Source of the DNA: Anaerolineales bacterium
GTDB taxonomy: Bacteria > Chloroflexota > Anaerolineae > Anaerolineales > Villigracilaceae
NCBI GenBank assembly: GCA_020634885.1
Contig: JACKAW010000010.1
Coordinates: 24,233 to 88,232, forward strand
Reading direction: 5' to 3'
DNA length: 64,000 nucleotides
Part shown: in pieces, positions 53,996 through 62,957 of the stretch
Numbering within the stretch: the first letter of the stretch is position 1
Layout of the letters: every line of letters starts with the position of its first letter
The notes under the pieces: model-generated
What the model was told of the DNA's origin: nothing
Seen by the model: the letters and a program-made list of their open reading frames with translations, nothing else
The model's database searches: none
Made by a program: the position numbers and the translations under genes

Positions 53996-54763
53996 ATGCA
54001 CATCCTTGTAACCAACGACGACGGCGTAACCGCCCCCGGACTGCTCGCTCTCGCGCAGGAAATGCGCAAACTCGGCAAAGTGACCGTCTTTGCGCCAGAC
54101 AAGAACTGGTCTGCTTCGGGGCATGTCAAAACCATGGAACGTCCATTGCGCGTGAAAGAAGTGACGCTTGCAGACGGCACATCCGCGTTCGCTTCGGATG
54201 GCGCACCATCTGACTGTGTGGCATTGCCTTTGCTCGGTCTCATCGAAGACCCCATTGACATGGTCGTTTCGGGCATTAACCCGAATGCGAATTTGGGGTA
54301 CGATGTGACCTACTCTGGTACGGTCACTGCCGCGATGGAAGCCGTCATTGCGGGCGTGCGCGGCGTAGCGGTGTCGTTGGATTCGCCCGAGGGACACAAA
54401 GGTCCACTCGACTACTCAACTGCCGCCGCTGTTGGGAGGCGCGTGGTCGAGCAGGTCATCGCCGATGGGTTACCCGAAGGCGTGGTGGTGAATGTCAACG
54501 TTCCGTATTTGAAAGAATCAGAACTCAAAGGTTATATGATCACACGCCAGGGACTTCGCGTGTACCGCGATGCGCTCGATGTGCGCAGTGACCCGCGCGG
54601 CAAACCGTATTATTGGATCGGCGGCGAAGCCCCCACCGGCGTGGATGAACCCGGCACCGACTTCGGCGCTCTGCGGGCGGGTTATGTTTCCATCACGCCC
54701 CTGCAATTGGATTTGACCCATGTCAAGGCGATGGATGTGTTGAAGAAGTGGAAGTTTGCATGA
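53996..54763 (+). CDS. surE: 5'/3'-nucleotidase SurE
   Basis: Survival protein SurE hydrolyses nucleoside monophosphates. A 255-residue enzyme with metal-binding NDDG (residues 7-10), SASGH near residue 39, and SGINPNANLG near 97. The C-terminus ITPLQLDLTHVKAM is typical. Its TGA overlaps the ATG of the next gene (ATGA). Confidence 0.95.
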   Translation: MHILVTNDDGVTAPGLLALAQEMRKLGKVTVFAPDKNWSASGHVKTMERPLRVKEVTLADGTSAFASDGAPSDCVALPLLGLIEDPIDMVVSGINPNANLGYDVTYSGTVTAAMEAVIAGVRGVAVSLDSPEGHKGPLDYSTAAAVGRRVVEQVIADGLPEGVVVNVNVPYLKESELKGYMITRQGLRVYRDALDVRSDPRGKPYYWIGGEAPTGVDEPGTDFGALRAGYVSITPLQLDLTHVKAMDVLKKWKFA

Positions 54764-55221
54764 GCTCCATTAAAGAACTCATCCCCGTTCTGCAAACAGC
54801 CATCGGACCTGTGATCCTCATCTCAGGGGTCGGCTTGCTTTTATTGAGCATGACCAATCGCCTTTCACGCGTCATTGACCGCGCCCGTAATTTATTGGCG
54901 ACCTCGGAGCATCAAGCTGGCCCTCCGCGCCAGAAAACGCTAGCGCAAATAGACATCTTGTGGAGTCAGGCAAAATTGATCCGGCTTTCGATTCTTTTTG
55001 CTGCAATTAGCTTACTATGCGCGGCGTTGCTGATCATCATTTTATTCGTCACCGCACTGCTCGGAATTGAAGATGCCTGGTTGTTGAGCATTATCTTTGT
55101 TATTTGTATGAGTTCACTAATAGCATCTTTGATCGCGTTTATCACCGATATCAACCGCTCTCTCTCCGCTTTCAAGGTTGAGTTGTACGGTTATGAAATA
55201 AAGCAGGGAGAAATAAAATGA
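54760..55221 (+). CDS. DUF2721-like membrane protein
   Basis: A 153-residue protein with an N-terminal helix (ISGVGLLLLSMTNRLSRVID), which is the signature region of DUF2721, and two more helices near the middle. Function unknown. It overlaps surE upstream and the next gene downstream, each as ATGA. Confidence 0.8.
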   Translation: MSSIKELIPVLQTAIGPVILISGVGLLLLSMTNRLSRVIDRARNLLATSEHQAGPPRQKTLAQIDILWSQAKLIRLSILFAAISLLCAALLIIILFVTALLGIEDAWLLSIIFVICMSSLIASLIAFITDINRSLSAFKVELYGYEIKQGEIK

Positions 55222-55499
55222 ACTTCCTCAAAAAACTTTTCGCTCCTCGTGAAGCATACAAAAAGGACTACTACACCTTCACCGTCAAATGCAAACGCTG
55301 CGGCGAGACCATCACCGGGCGCGTGGACTTGGACAACGACCTCAGTGTGGAATACGAAGATGGCGGCGATGTTTTCTATGCCCGCAAGGTATTGATGGGC
55401 GAGAATAAATGTTTCCAACGCGTCGAAGTCAATCTCAAATTCAATGCAGAACGTCAGGTCATCGAAAAAGACATCATCGGTGGAGATTTCATCGAGTGA
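55218..55499 (+). CDS. Small conserved-looking protein with CxxC
   Basis: A 93-residue soluble protein (MNFLKKLFAPREAYKKDYYT at the start) with one CKRC pair that could bind metal as a dimer, and an acidic, beta-rich rest. Not recognised. It is coupled by ATGA upstream and its TGA overlaps the GTG start of the ASCH gene. Confidence 0.65.
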   Translation: MNFLKKLFAPREAYKKDYYTFTVKCKRCGETITGRVDLDNDLSVEYEDGGDVFYARKVLMGENKCFQRVEVNLKFNAERQVIEKDIIGGDFIE

Positions 55500-55954
55500 G
55501 TCACTCAGACATCAAATCGTATTGGGAAAATTTTCTCGCCGCCCATCCTGAACATCGCGGCAAAGCTTACATTGCCGAACCTTTTGGCGACAACCCCACC
55601 CTTGCCGATGAACTCGGCAACCTCGTCTTAAGCGGAGTTAAATCTGCCACCTGCTCTGCCGTATGGAATTACGAAGCCGAAGGCGAACCCATTCCGCAAG
55701 TCGGCACCCTTTGGCTCGTCCTCGACGGACGCAACCAACCCATGTGTGTGGTCGAAACCATCGAAGTGACATTTCGCAAATACAACGAAGTCGATGCAGA
55801 CTTTGCCCGCGCCGAAGGAGAAGATGATCTCTCGCTTGAAAGTTGGCGTGAAGGTCACAAACGTTTCTTCACCCGCACCCTCGCCACCATTGGAAAAGAA
55901 TTTACAGAAGACATGCCGCTCGTCTGCGAACGTTTCCATGTTATCTACAAATAA
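55496..55954 (+). CDS. ASCH-domain protein
   Basis: A 152-residue protein. The ASCH pattern is clear: LVLSGVKSATCSAVW, GTLWLVLDGRNQPMCVVE, VDADFARAEGEDDLSLESW and HKRFF. ASCH domains have a PUA-like fold and are linked to RNA binding or, in one family, base hydrolysis. The GTG start at 55496 overlaps the previous TGA and fits the domain limits; the ORF's upstream extension is out of family. Confidence 0.82.
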   Translation: MSHSDIKSYWENFLAAHPEHRGKAYIAEPFGDNPTLADELGNLVLSGVKSATCSAVWNYEAEGEPIPQVGTLWLVLDGRNQPMCVVETIEVTFRKYNEVDADFARAEGEDDLSLESWREGHKRFFTRTLATIGKEFTEDMPLVCERFHVIYK

Positions 55955-57455
55955 TCTTCAACGCATCACTACCATCGTCCTCATTCTGCTTGCCGCCTTG
56001 CTCATTGCACAGGCGGCATTCTCGCTTCAATGGCCCATCGCACACGACGAAGCCCCGCTCTTCTACGAAGCCTTCCTCATGCAAAACGGGCACATCCCCT
56101 ACAAAGATTTCTTCGACTTCCAAATGCCCGGAAGTTTTTTCGCCTACTACATCCTCGGCATCATTAGTAATTTCGGTCCGCTTCGCATCCGCATCCTAGA
56201 CCTCATTATCCTAGCAGTCATCGCCACCATCACCTACTTCGCCATGCGCCGCTTCGGGAAATTCACAGCCCTCGCCGCACCCATCCTCTTCGCGCTCAAA
56301 TACCTGCAAGGCGGTCCCAACCTCTCCCTGCAACGCGAATACATCATCCTCATCTTCATTTCCCTTTCCATCTGGATCGGCGTGACCGACTCTCTCACCT
56401 TTCGCAAACGCCTCAGCCTCGGACTCCTCTACGGACTCGCCGCCACACTCAAACCTCACGCCGCGCTCGGACTCCTCCCCTTCCTGCTCTTTGACATTGC
56501 AGACCTTAAGCAACGCCGCGAGTTGGCTCTGTCTACGCTGGCAAAGCAAATTATTCTCCCCGTAGCCATTGGCTTTTTCATTCCCGTTTCACTCGTCATT
56601 GTTTATCTGACAAGTACTCACGCCCTTACCCCACTCATTGACATCATCCTCAACTACGTTCCGCTTTATGCCCAGATCAACGGCGAGATGGCGATCACAC
56701 CGTCAGCGGAAAGAACGGCTTACTTGATGAGTCAACTTTGGCGTCTCGGCGGCAACGGACTCTGGCTCATCCCCGCCGCATTCGGCATATATCTCAATCG
56801 CAACCGTCAAGCGTATCTGCTCGGCGGTCTCGCAATCATCTACGCCCTCTACCCCACCCTCACCGGACAATTCTTCCCCTATCACTACATCCCTTTCATC
56901 TACACCATCATCCTCGTCGCATCGCTAACCATCAACCACCAACTATCAACCACCAACCATTCACCATTCACTATTCACTATTTATCTGCCATCATTCTCC
57001 TTCTCACCATCCTCCTCACCATCCGCCCCTCCCAAACCTTCCTCCGTCAACTCCAAGGCAAAGACATTGCCATCGCCGCAGACCGCGCCACGCAAATCTC
57101 TGCATATCTCGAAAAGAAACTCGAACCCGGCGACCAAGTCCAACCTCTCGATTGGACCGGCGGCTCCCTGCTCGCCATGCTGGAAAACCGCGCACCCATC
57201 GCCACTTCATATGTCTTCGATTTTTATTTCTATCATCACGTATCGAATCCCTACATCCAATCCCTGCGAACAGATTTCATGAAGCAATTACAAGAATCCA
57301 AACCGCGCTTCATCATCGAAGTCACCGCCATCGACAAGCCCTGGGTCTCCGGCGAAGACACCAGCCGAGACTTCCCCGAACTGCGCGAGTTTCTCACCGA
57401 GAATTATTCCGTTACAATGGAAAAAGAAGATTACATCATCTATGAACGACGATAG
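55938..57455 (+). CDS. Multi-pass glycosyltransferase-like membrane protein (GT39/PMT type)
   Basis: A 505-residue protein with about ten membrane helices. The first loop has WPIAHDEAPLFYEAFLMQNG and KDFFDFQMPGSFFAYY, the acidic first-loop pattern of lipid-sugar-using glycosyltransferases of the PMT/ArnT type. The C-terminal extracytoplasmic part is about 120 residues. Start ATG 55938 overlaps the end of the ASCH gene by 17 nt. Residues encoded around 56932-56987 come from heptanucleotide tandem repeats, yet the frame stays open. Confidence 0.78.
   Translation: MLSTNNLQRITTIVLILLAALLIAQAAFSLQWPIAHDEAPLFYEAFLMQNGHIPYKDFFDFQMPGSFFAYYILGIISNFGPLRIRILDLIILAVIATITYFAMRRFGKFTALAAPILFALKYLQGGPNLSLQREYIILIFISLSIWIGVTDSLTFRKRLSLGLLYGLAATLKPHAALGLLPFLLFDIADLKQRRELALSTLAKQIILPVAIGFFIPVSLVIVYLTSTHALTPLIDIILNYVPLYAQINGEMAITPSAERTAYLMSQLWRLGGNGLWLIPAAFGIYLNRNRQAYLLGGLAIIYALYPTLTGQFFPYHYIPFIYTIILVASLTINHQLSTTNHSPFTIHYLSAIILLLTILLTIRPSQTFLRQLQGKDIAIAADRATQISAYLEKKLEPGDQVQPLDWTGGSLLAMLENRAPIATSYVFDFYFYHHVSNPYIQSLRTDFMKQLQESKPRFIIEVTAIDKPWVSGEDTSRDFPELREFLTENYSVTMEKEDYIIYERR
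56932..56987. repeat. Heptanucleotide tandem repeat inside the glycosyltransferase-like gene
   Basis: About eight 7-nt units of the form CAYCAAC or YATTCAC (for example CACCAAC, CATTCAC, TATTCAC) lie in the coding sequence of a loop between membrane helices. Confidence 0.85.
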
Positions 57456-57501
57456 TCCACTGACCATAAAACATGGTCAATCGTCCATTGTCCATGGTCT
57501 C
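57456..57501. repeat. Heptanucleotide repeats of the GTCCATN type
   Basis: Degenerate 7-nt units (GTCAATC, GTCCATT, GTCCATG) lie at the junction of two membrane-protein genes. They encode most of the optional N-terminal extension of the second gene. Confidence 0.75.
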
Positions 57502-57504
57502 CGC

Positions 57505-59004
57505 ATGAAACGCCTTTCATACCTATACCTCACCCTCCCCTTCATCCTCTTCCTCTTCGGCTGGGTTCGTCTCACCATCGCCATCCCACTTGCGTTAATT
57601 CTGCTCTTTACTCTCTGGCAACTCCTCAAACAATCGTCTAATACTCACTACTCACTATTCACTATTCACTATTCACCATCAACCATCTACTGGATACTGC
57701 TCGCTGCATTCTGGTTACTGCTTTCTGGAATAGGCAGCTACGCCTTCCAAAACTGGGACCATAACTGGCGCAATGTCGTCTTTCGTGACCTGATGAATTT
57801 TGATTGGCCCGTCTACTACGCTCAACCCGAAAGCGGACCGGTCAAGATGCTCGTGTACTACGTCGGCTTTTGGCTGCCTTCGGTGCTGATCGCAAAAGTC
57901 ACCAACTGGCAAATTGCCAATTTCGCCCTCTTCGTCTGGTCACTCGCTGGCTTGTTACTCATTACTCATCATCTCGGCAATTTCTTCAAAACATCCAACC
58001 TCAAAGCCACCGCCCTCCTCATCCTCTTCAGCGGACTCGACATCCTCGGCACACTCTTCTTCCCGCAAGAGTATCCGACCATCTTCCCTCCCATCACCCA
58101 TCTCGAAACCTGGGCAGGGAATTTGCAATATTCCTCGTTCACCACGCAATTGTTTTGGGTTTTCAATCAGGCGATTCCTGCCTGGCTATGTATTGCTATG
58201 CTTACGGATGAACGTCAATCAGCCAATTACCAATTACCAATTACCAATAAACTATTCCTCTTCTCTCTCTGCTTCTTCTTCGCGCCCCTCGCCTCGGTAG
58301 GACTTCTCCCCTACATCCTCATCGAACTCGTCAAACAAACCGACTTCAAATCTCCATTCAAAAATCTTCGCTGGGAACAACTCCTCTCCACTCTCATCAT
58401 CTTTCTTCTTTCCGCTTTCTTCTTCACCGCCAACACCGCCGCCCAACAACGTGGATTCCAATCCCTGCCCTTCGATAAATTCCTCGCCTTCTTCCTACTC
58501 GAAGGCGGCATTCTCTGGCTCGTCCTTGCTCCGTCCAGATACAAAGACCCGCGTTGGATCATCACCGGCGTTCTCCTCGCTCTCATCCCCTTCATCCAAC
58601 TCGGCAGTGGCCGTGACTTCGTCATGCGTGCCTCTATTGCTCCGCTGTTTTATCTCATGTTGCTGACCGGCGAAACCATCTTCAACAAATCCACTCCACG
58701 CCTTTTACGGGTCACTGTTTACGGTTTACTGCTCATAGGCTCTTTCACCCCTCTTTACGAAATCAACCGCTCCCTCTACCGCACCTACGATTATTACTTC
58801 CTGCAAGATTCCTGTGCCGCCTGTGATTTCTCCACTGACCCGATCACAAAACTTGCCCAACCTGGCATTCCCGAAGAAGAACACCCCGGCACTCTCTCCG
58901 CCGATGCCCTGCCCACGTTAAAATTCATGACCGATGAACTTTCACAGAACTTCATCGCCAATGTACGGCAAACATTTTTCTATAAATATCTAGCCAGGCG
59001 TTAA
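57505..59004 (+). CDS. Multi-pass membrane protein, probably partner of the preceding gene
   Basis: A 499-residue protein with about ten to eleven membrane helices and no recognised motif; its size and layout resemble the integral membrane glycosyltransferase neighbours found in polysaccharide or glycoprotein loci. ATG 57505 starts just before the first helix; an earlier ATG at 57442 overlaps the previous gene but adds only residues encoded by repeats. Two blocks of heptanucleotide repeats lie within the gene (57642-57690 and 58224-58244). The C-terminal loop has two nearby cysteines (DSCAACDF). Confidence 0.7.
   Translation: MKRLSYLYLTLPFILFLFGWVRLTIAIPLALILLFTLWQLLKQSSNTHYSLFTIHYSPSTIYWILLAAFWLLLSGIGSYAFQNWDHNWRNVVFRDLMNFDWPVYYAQPESGPVKMLVYYVGFWLPSVLIAKVTNWQIANFALFVWSLAGLLLITHHLGNFFKTSNLKATALLILFSGLDILGTLFFPQEYPTIFPPITHLETWAGNLQYSSFTTQLFWVFNQAIPAWLCIAMLTDERQSANYQLPITNKLFLFSLCFFFAPLASVGLLPYILIELVKQTDFKSPFKNLRWEQLLSTLIIFLLSAFFFTANTAAQQRGFQSLPFDKFLAFFLLEGGILWLVLAPSRYKDPRWIITGVLLALIPFIQLGSGRDFVMRASIAPLFYLMLLTGETIFNKSTPRLLRVTVYGLLLIGSFTPLYEINRSLYRTYDYYFLQDSCAACDFSTDPITKLAQPGIPEEEHPGTLSADALPTLKFMTDELSQNFIANVRQTFFYKYLARR
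57642..57690. repeat. Seven heptanucleotide units inside a membrane-protein gene
   Basis: Two TACTCAC, three TATTCAC, CATCAAC and CATCTAC follow one another without a gap (49 nt), encoding part of a loop. Confidence 0.88.
58224..58244. repeat. Three CAATTAC heptanucleotide units
   Basis: Three perfect CAATTAC units followed by CAATAAA lie in the coding sequence of the same membrane protein. Confidence 0.8.
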
Positions 59005-59045
59005 GAACTTCCCACTTTCTACTTTCCACAAGGACACCCTACCTC

Positions 59046-59405
59046 ATGCCCGAACTCCCAACCCTCCCAGACCCACAAGCGTTTTACACCCAAGTATGGA
59101 ACATCGTCGCCCGCATTCCACGCGGAAAAGTCGCTTCGTATGGGCAGATCGCCAAAATGCTGCGCCCGCCCGCCGGTGTGGATGAAACCACCTACACTGA
59201 GTTTGGTGCATTGTGGGTCAGCAACGCCGTCGCCGCCAGCCCGAATGAGATTCCGTGGCAGCGTGTGGTCAACTCAAAGGGGCAGATCACAGAACGGGAC
59301 GGGGTAGAGGCGAAACGTCACCAACTCATGCTGTATGATGAAGGCGTCCCATTCAATCCCAGAGGGCGCATTGACATGCGCAAATATGGCTGGGATGGAA
59401 AGTAA
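59046..59405 (+). CDS. Alkyltransferase-like protein (ATL), first copy
   Basis: A 119-residue protein with the fold of the O6-alkylguanine transferase C-terminal domain: RIPRGKVASYGQIAKML, then PWQRVVNSKGQI where methyltransferases have PCHRV. The active cysteine is replaced by Trp, which defines ATL proteins; these bind O6-alkylguanine lesions and hand them to nucleotide excision repair. A paralogue follows directly. Confidence 0.9.
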   Translation: MPELPTLPDPQAFYTQVWNIVARIPRGKVASYGQIAKMLRPPAGVDETTYTEFGALWVSNAVAASPNEIPWQRVVNSKGQITERDGVEAKRHQLMLYDEGVPFNPRGRIDMRKYGWDGK

Positions 59406-59407
59406 TG

Positions 59408-59520
<113 letters not shown>

Positions 59521-59529
59521 AAAATCCCC

Positions 59530-59916
59530 ATGTCCTTCTCCTCTCCCCCTAACCCGCAAGCCTTTTACGAACAAGTCTGGGCGATTGCCAGAATGATCCC
59601 GCGCGGAAAAGTCGCCACCTATGGGCAGATCGCCAAAATGATTCCACCGCCCAATGGCGTGGAACTTGAAGCGTACGTGGCGTTTGGTCCGCGTTGGGTG
59701 GGCGGCGCGATGGCGAATTGCCCCGATGATGTGCCGTGGCAGCGCGTGATCAACTCGCAGGGCAAGATCAGCGAACGCCCGGGCGCAGAGAGACAACGTC
59801 CACTGCTTGAAGCGGAAGGAGTCATCTTCGATACCAAAGACCGCGTGGACTTGAAAAAGTTCAGTTGGAGCGGACGGGATGAAAGTGACATTCCGCAACA
59901 GCAGACTTTGTTTTGA
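59530..59916 (+). CDS. Alkyltransferase-like protein (ATL), second copy
   Basis: A 128-residue paralogue of the preceding gene: MIPRGKVATYGQIAKMIPPP, then PWQRVINSQGKI, again with Trp for the catalytic Cys. The C-terminus differs and ends SDIPQQQTLF. ATG 59530 starts in line with the first copy (FYEQVWAIA matches FYTQVWNIV); the longer frame from 59458 translates the heptanucleotide array and is not credible. Confidence 0.88.
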   Translation: MSFSSPPNPQAFYEQVWAIARMIPRGKVATYGQIAKMIPPPNGVELEAYVAFGPRWVGGAMANCPDDVPWQRVINSQGKISERPGAERQRPLLEAEGVIFDTKDRVDLKKFSWSGRDESDIPQQQTLF

Positions 59917-60050
59917 AAAAACAGTGGAAAGTAGAAAAGTCATTTTCCCACTTTTCACTTTCTACATCTAGCAGTACCTGTTCTTGCAATGGAATTGCAT
60001 AATTAAAACGCCTCCGCTTCGAGTAAATTTTTACCAAACGGAGGCAACTC

Positions 60051-60365
60051 ATGTACATCTTTCAAGTTCATCATTACATCAAACCAGAAGGCGTAGAAGC
60101 CTACAAAGCCGTCACATTGGAGAACGCGCAAAAGACCCGCCTTGAACCTGGCGTGTTACGTTTTGAATTCTTTCAAGACGCGGCAGACCCCACCCACTTC
60201 AGTCTCTTTGAGATTTATCAAGACCTTGCAGCACGCGACGCCCATCTTGAAACCGAACACTTCTTGAAATGGAAAGACGTATATCTCGCTACGCAAGCGC
60301 GCAAAGGCGAAGGGCATGAGTTTATTGCAGTGTATCCAGCAGAAGGGGATTGGAAAAAAGTTTAA
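60051..60365 (+). CDS. ABM-domain (antibiotic biosynthesis monooxygenase-like) protein
   Basis: A 104-residue ferredoxin-like dimeric alpha/beta-barrel protein: the pattern EPGVLRFEFFQDAADPTHFSL with a following HLETEHFLKWKD matches the ABM family (for example LsrG-type isomerases, YgiN-type quinol monooxygenases). The specific reaction is unknown. GGAGG lies 7 nt before the ATG. Its stop overlaps the end of holA on the other strand by 4 nt. Confidence 0.85.
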   Translation: MYIFQVHHYIKPEGVEAYKAVTLENAQKTRLEPGVLRFEFFQDAADPTHFSLFEIYQDLAARDAHLETEHFLKWKDVYLATQARKGEGHEFIAVYPAEGDWKKV

Positions 60366-61333
60366 CGCGCCAGTTCAACGACTAACGTATCCAGTGCCAG
60401 GTCCAATGTGATCTGGCTTGTTTTTACCTGTTCGTCAATTTGCAGCAAACGATGGTAAATGCCCTCAAGCGCTTCCATCGAAAAACGGTTCGCTTGTCCG
60501 CTGGTTTTTTCTGCCACAAAGGGATGAACAGACAACGCCCGCGCGACATCGTCTTTATTACCGCGCCCATCCAAGATCTCACGCGCTTGAATCAACAAGC
60601 GGAATTGACGCACCACCATGCCCCACAACGAGAAAGCCTCTTCATTTTCCAAAAGCCGATGCAAAAGTTTTTGCGCCCTTTGGGCATTTCCTTGTGATAA
60701 GGCATCGACAAAGTCAAACACGCTTTGCTGAGATGTGACGATACAAACCGCCTCCACATCCGACCCGCGCACGGGTCGCTCCCAGTTGACATATGCCAGC
60801 AACTTTGAGATTTCCATGCCCGCCTGACGAGTATCCACGCCAGACATTTCGGCGAGTTTGGCGGCGGCGGCGGGTTCGATCTGTCCGCCTTGATTCTTGG
60901 CTTCGTTGATGATCCAGCCGGGCATGTCGCGTTGTTGCGGCAGAAAGAAAGCTTGCAACCTGACCTGCGGTTTGTGCTTCTCCCCCCATTTCACCAGCCA
61001 GTGTTTTTCTGCGTCTTTGGGTTTTTCTACCGTGTCATACAAAACGACTTTAGCCGTGTCGGGCGCTTTTTCTAAAAACTCTTGAAATTTTTTGCGGGTA
61101 TCAGGCTTGTTGAATTTTGCAGACGGATAGGCAATGAAGACCAATCTTTTCGGCGCGAGGAACGGCATGGCATTGACCGCGTTGTTGAGGTCGTTCTCGC
61201 TCATTGTCCGTGCTTCGAGGCGGGTGGTGTTCATATCGGCAGTGGTCGGGTCGCTGAAGTCAGACTCAAAATCTTTGAGCTTGCGGGTGATGGCAAATTC
61301 GTCGTTACCGTAGAGGAGGAAGATGGTTGGCAT
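60362..61333 (-). CDS. holA: DNA polymerase III delta subunit
   Basis: Clamp-loader subunit that opens the sliding clamp. A 323-residue protein with IFLLYGNDEF at the N-terminus, EKPKDAEKHWLVKWGEK mid-protein, and the C-terminal helical part (FSLWGMVVRQFRLLIQARE) typical of HolA. The length is normal. A REP-like pair separates it from the next gene upstream. Confidence 0.9.
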   Translation of the reverse strand: MPTIFLLYGNDEFAITRKLKDFESDFSDPTTADMNTTRLEARTMSENDLNNAVNAMPFLAPKRLVFIAYPSAKFNKPDTRKKFQEFLEKAPDTAKVVLYDTVEKPKDAEKHWLVKWGEKHKPQVRLQAFFLPQQRDMPGWIINEAKNQGGQIEPAAAAKLAEMSGVDTRQAGMEISKLLAYVNWERPVRGSDVEAVCIVTSQQSVFDFVDALSQGNAQRAQKLLHRLLENEEAFSLWGMVVRQFRLLIQAREILDGRGNKDDVARALSVHPFVAEKTSGQANRFSMEALEGIYHRLLQIDEQVKTSQITLDLALDTLVVELAR

Positions 61334-61342
61334 AAGGTGTAT

Positions 61343-61397
61343 GTAGGGGCGGCGTCTCGCCGCCCAAGCGTAAAGGGCGAGGAGACCTCGCCCCTAC
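61343..61397. repeat. Inverted pair of REP-like palindromes (GTAG ... CTAC)
   Basis: GTAG (61343-61346) precedes GGGCGGCG-TCT-CGCCGCCC; 9 nt later GGGCGAGG-AGA-CCTCGCCC (61375-61393) is followed by CTAC. Stems are perfect, and the outer edges are the GTAG tetranucleotide and its complement. Confidence 0.7.
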
Positions 61398-61404
61398 GTA
61401 TAAA

Positions 61405-61893
61405 TTACTTTGTAATGACCCGATGCACGCCTTTGCGGACGGGCACAACATCCACGATTTGCAGGTTTCCCAAATTCGCTTCGGTGGTGACGTATTTTTG
61501 CAGCCACGGTCCGAGCGGTTTGCTGAGTTGGTAGCCGAGGATGGCAAACAGCAATGCCAACGGAGCGAGCATGAGACGCCACAGCGTAGACTTCGTTCCC
61601 CGCAGCGGCAACCAGGCTAACGTTCCAGAAAGAAGCGCAGTGGTCGCCATGTTGGTGCCGCAGCCCGGGTGGACTGCCAATCCGCTTTCGCCGGCGTTGA
61701 GTCTTGTGTGGGCTTCCCGCGCTGATTCCCAAATTTGTTCGGCGGTCAAGTCGCCGAGTAGAAAAAAGCCGGTCGGGTTGGAATGACCCGCCATGCGTTT
61801 GCCGGGGTTGCGCGGCGCAAGCAAATGGATGGTGGCGTGTTCGAGGGCGTGGTTGCGGCGGGTTTCGAGAATGAGGGGAAGGTCGAGGATCAT
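61405..61893 (-). CDS. DUF6391-like protein
   Basis: A 162-residue protein with ETRRNHALEHATIHLLAPRN near the N-terminus, a pattern I associate with DUF6391 of cyanobacteria and Chloroflexota, a GLAVHPGCGTNMATTALL stretch and two possible C-terminal membrane helices (about 90-130). Function unknown. It precedes holA in the direction of transcription. Confidence 0.75.
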   Translation of the reverse strand: MILDLPLILETRRNHALEHATIHLLAPRNPGKRMAGHSNPTGFFLLGDLTAEQIWESAREAHTRLNAGESGLAVHPGCGTNMATTALLSGTLAWLPLRGTKSTLWRLMLAPLALLFAILGYQLSKPLGPWLQKYVTTEANLGNLQIVDVVPVRKGVHRVITK

Positions 61894-61907
61894 GGTTTGA
61901 TTATATG

Positions 61908-62879
61908 TCAGGCTTGCATAATGGGTGAGTCGTAAATTTTTTCGAGTAATTCCAAAAATTCAGCAGAGGGGCGCGATTTAAGAATCTCTTTGCGTTCATC
62001 GCGGGTGAGGTGATTCATCATCACATATTGAACCGCGTTCTTGCGGAAGAGACGCGAGCCGTCTTCATCGCCATAGAATTCCACGCTGCGGGCAAGGTGT
62101 TTGCGGATGGTTTCTTTGACCATCTCTGGCGGCACTTGCTCACGGTCGAGGCGGGCAAAGATCCACGGGTTGGGAATGGCGCCGCGTCCGATCATCACCG
62201 CATCGACATTGGTGTGCGCTTTCATGCGGTCAATATCGGCGACAGTTTTCACATCACCGCTGCCGATGACCGGAATCTTTACTAAAGATTTCACTTCGGC
62301 AATGGCGTCCCAATCGGCGTTGCCTGCGTAACGCTGTTCTTTGGTTCTTCCATGCACAGCAATAAGTGAGCCGCCTTCTTCTTCAACAATGCGGGCGATC
62401 AGTTTGTAATTCTTGTTGCGATCCCATCCAAGGCGAATTTTCCCCGTCACCGGCACACGCAGATGCTTAACTAGTTTGCGAAAGGTGCGTGCGATCTTAA
62501 GCGGAGTGGGCATCATGCCTACGCCTGCGCCGCGCTCTGCAATGGTTTTGGCAGGGCAGCCCATGTTGAGGTCGATCACATCGGGGTTGTTCTCTTGAAT
62601 TTTCAGCGCGGCTTGTAAAATCAGGTCAGGGTCATCACCGTAGACTTGGAAGGTAATGGGGCGCTCCGGTTCGGTGAAATACATTCGCTTGGCGGGCTGT
62701 TTCGATTTGCTCAGGATCTTCTCGACCTTGATGAACTCGGTGTAGCTCATGGCGGAACCGAGTTCACGGCAAATGGATCGAAACGGCCAGTCTGAATATC
62801 CGTCCATGGGCGCGAGAATCGTATCGCCATAAATGGGCAGGTCGCGGATGTAAAAATTGGGTGTCTTGCTCTCGGTCAT
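61908..62879 (-). CDS. dusB: tRNA-dihydrouridine synthase (DusB-like)
   Basis: An FMN enzyme that reduces uridines in tRNA D-loops. A 323-residue TIM barrel with ILAPMDGYSDWPFR at the N-terminus, catalytic C108 in LNMGCPAKTIAERGAG, GKIRLGWD, VHGRTKEQRY, IGSGDVKT and MIGRGAIPNPW. The C-terminal helical domain is normal for the family. It ends 14 nt before the DUF6391-like gene. Confidence 0.93.
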   Translation of the reverse strand: MTESKTPNFYIRDLPIYGDTILAPMDGYSDWPFRSICRELGSAMSYTEFIKVEKILSKSKQPAKRMYFTEPERPITFQVYGDDPDLILQAALKIQENNPDVIDLNMGCPAKTIAERGAGVGMMPTPLKIARTFRKLVKHLRVPVTGKIRLGWDRNKNYKLIARIVEEEGGSLIAVHGRTKEQRYAGNADWDAIAEVKSLVKIPVIGSGDVKTVADIDRMKAHTNVDAVMIGRGAIPNPWIFARLDREQVPPEMVKETIRKHLARSVEFYGDEDGSRLFRKNAVQYVMMNHLTRDERKEILKSRPSAEFLELLEKIYDSPIMQA

Positions 62880-62916
62880 AAGTTTGGAAAGTATAACAAA
62901 CTATTTTTTTCATTTT

Positions 62917-62957
62917 TTAGGTGACAGTCACTTTGAAAGCGACTGTCACCTTTTTAT
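62917..62957. repeat. Second copy of the AGGTGACAGTC hairpin, between dusB and msrA
   Basis: AGGTGACAGTC and GACTGTCACCT form a perfect 11-bp stem, with the same TTTTTAGGTGACAGTC left flank and ACCTTTTTAT right flank as at 35423. The T-run is on the + strand although both neighbouring genes are on the - strand, so it is a repeat copy rather than a fitted terminator for msrA. Confidence 0.7.

Noticed and set aside
56738..57445. 235-codon + strand frame inside the glycosyltransferase-like gene
   Set aside because: His/Pro/Arg-rich shadow frame caused by codon bias of the membrane protein.
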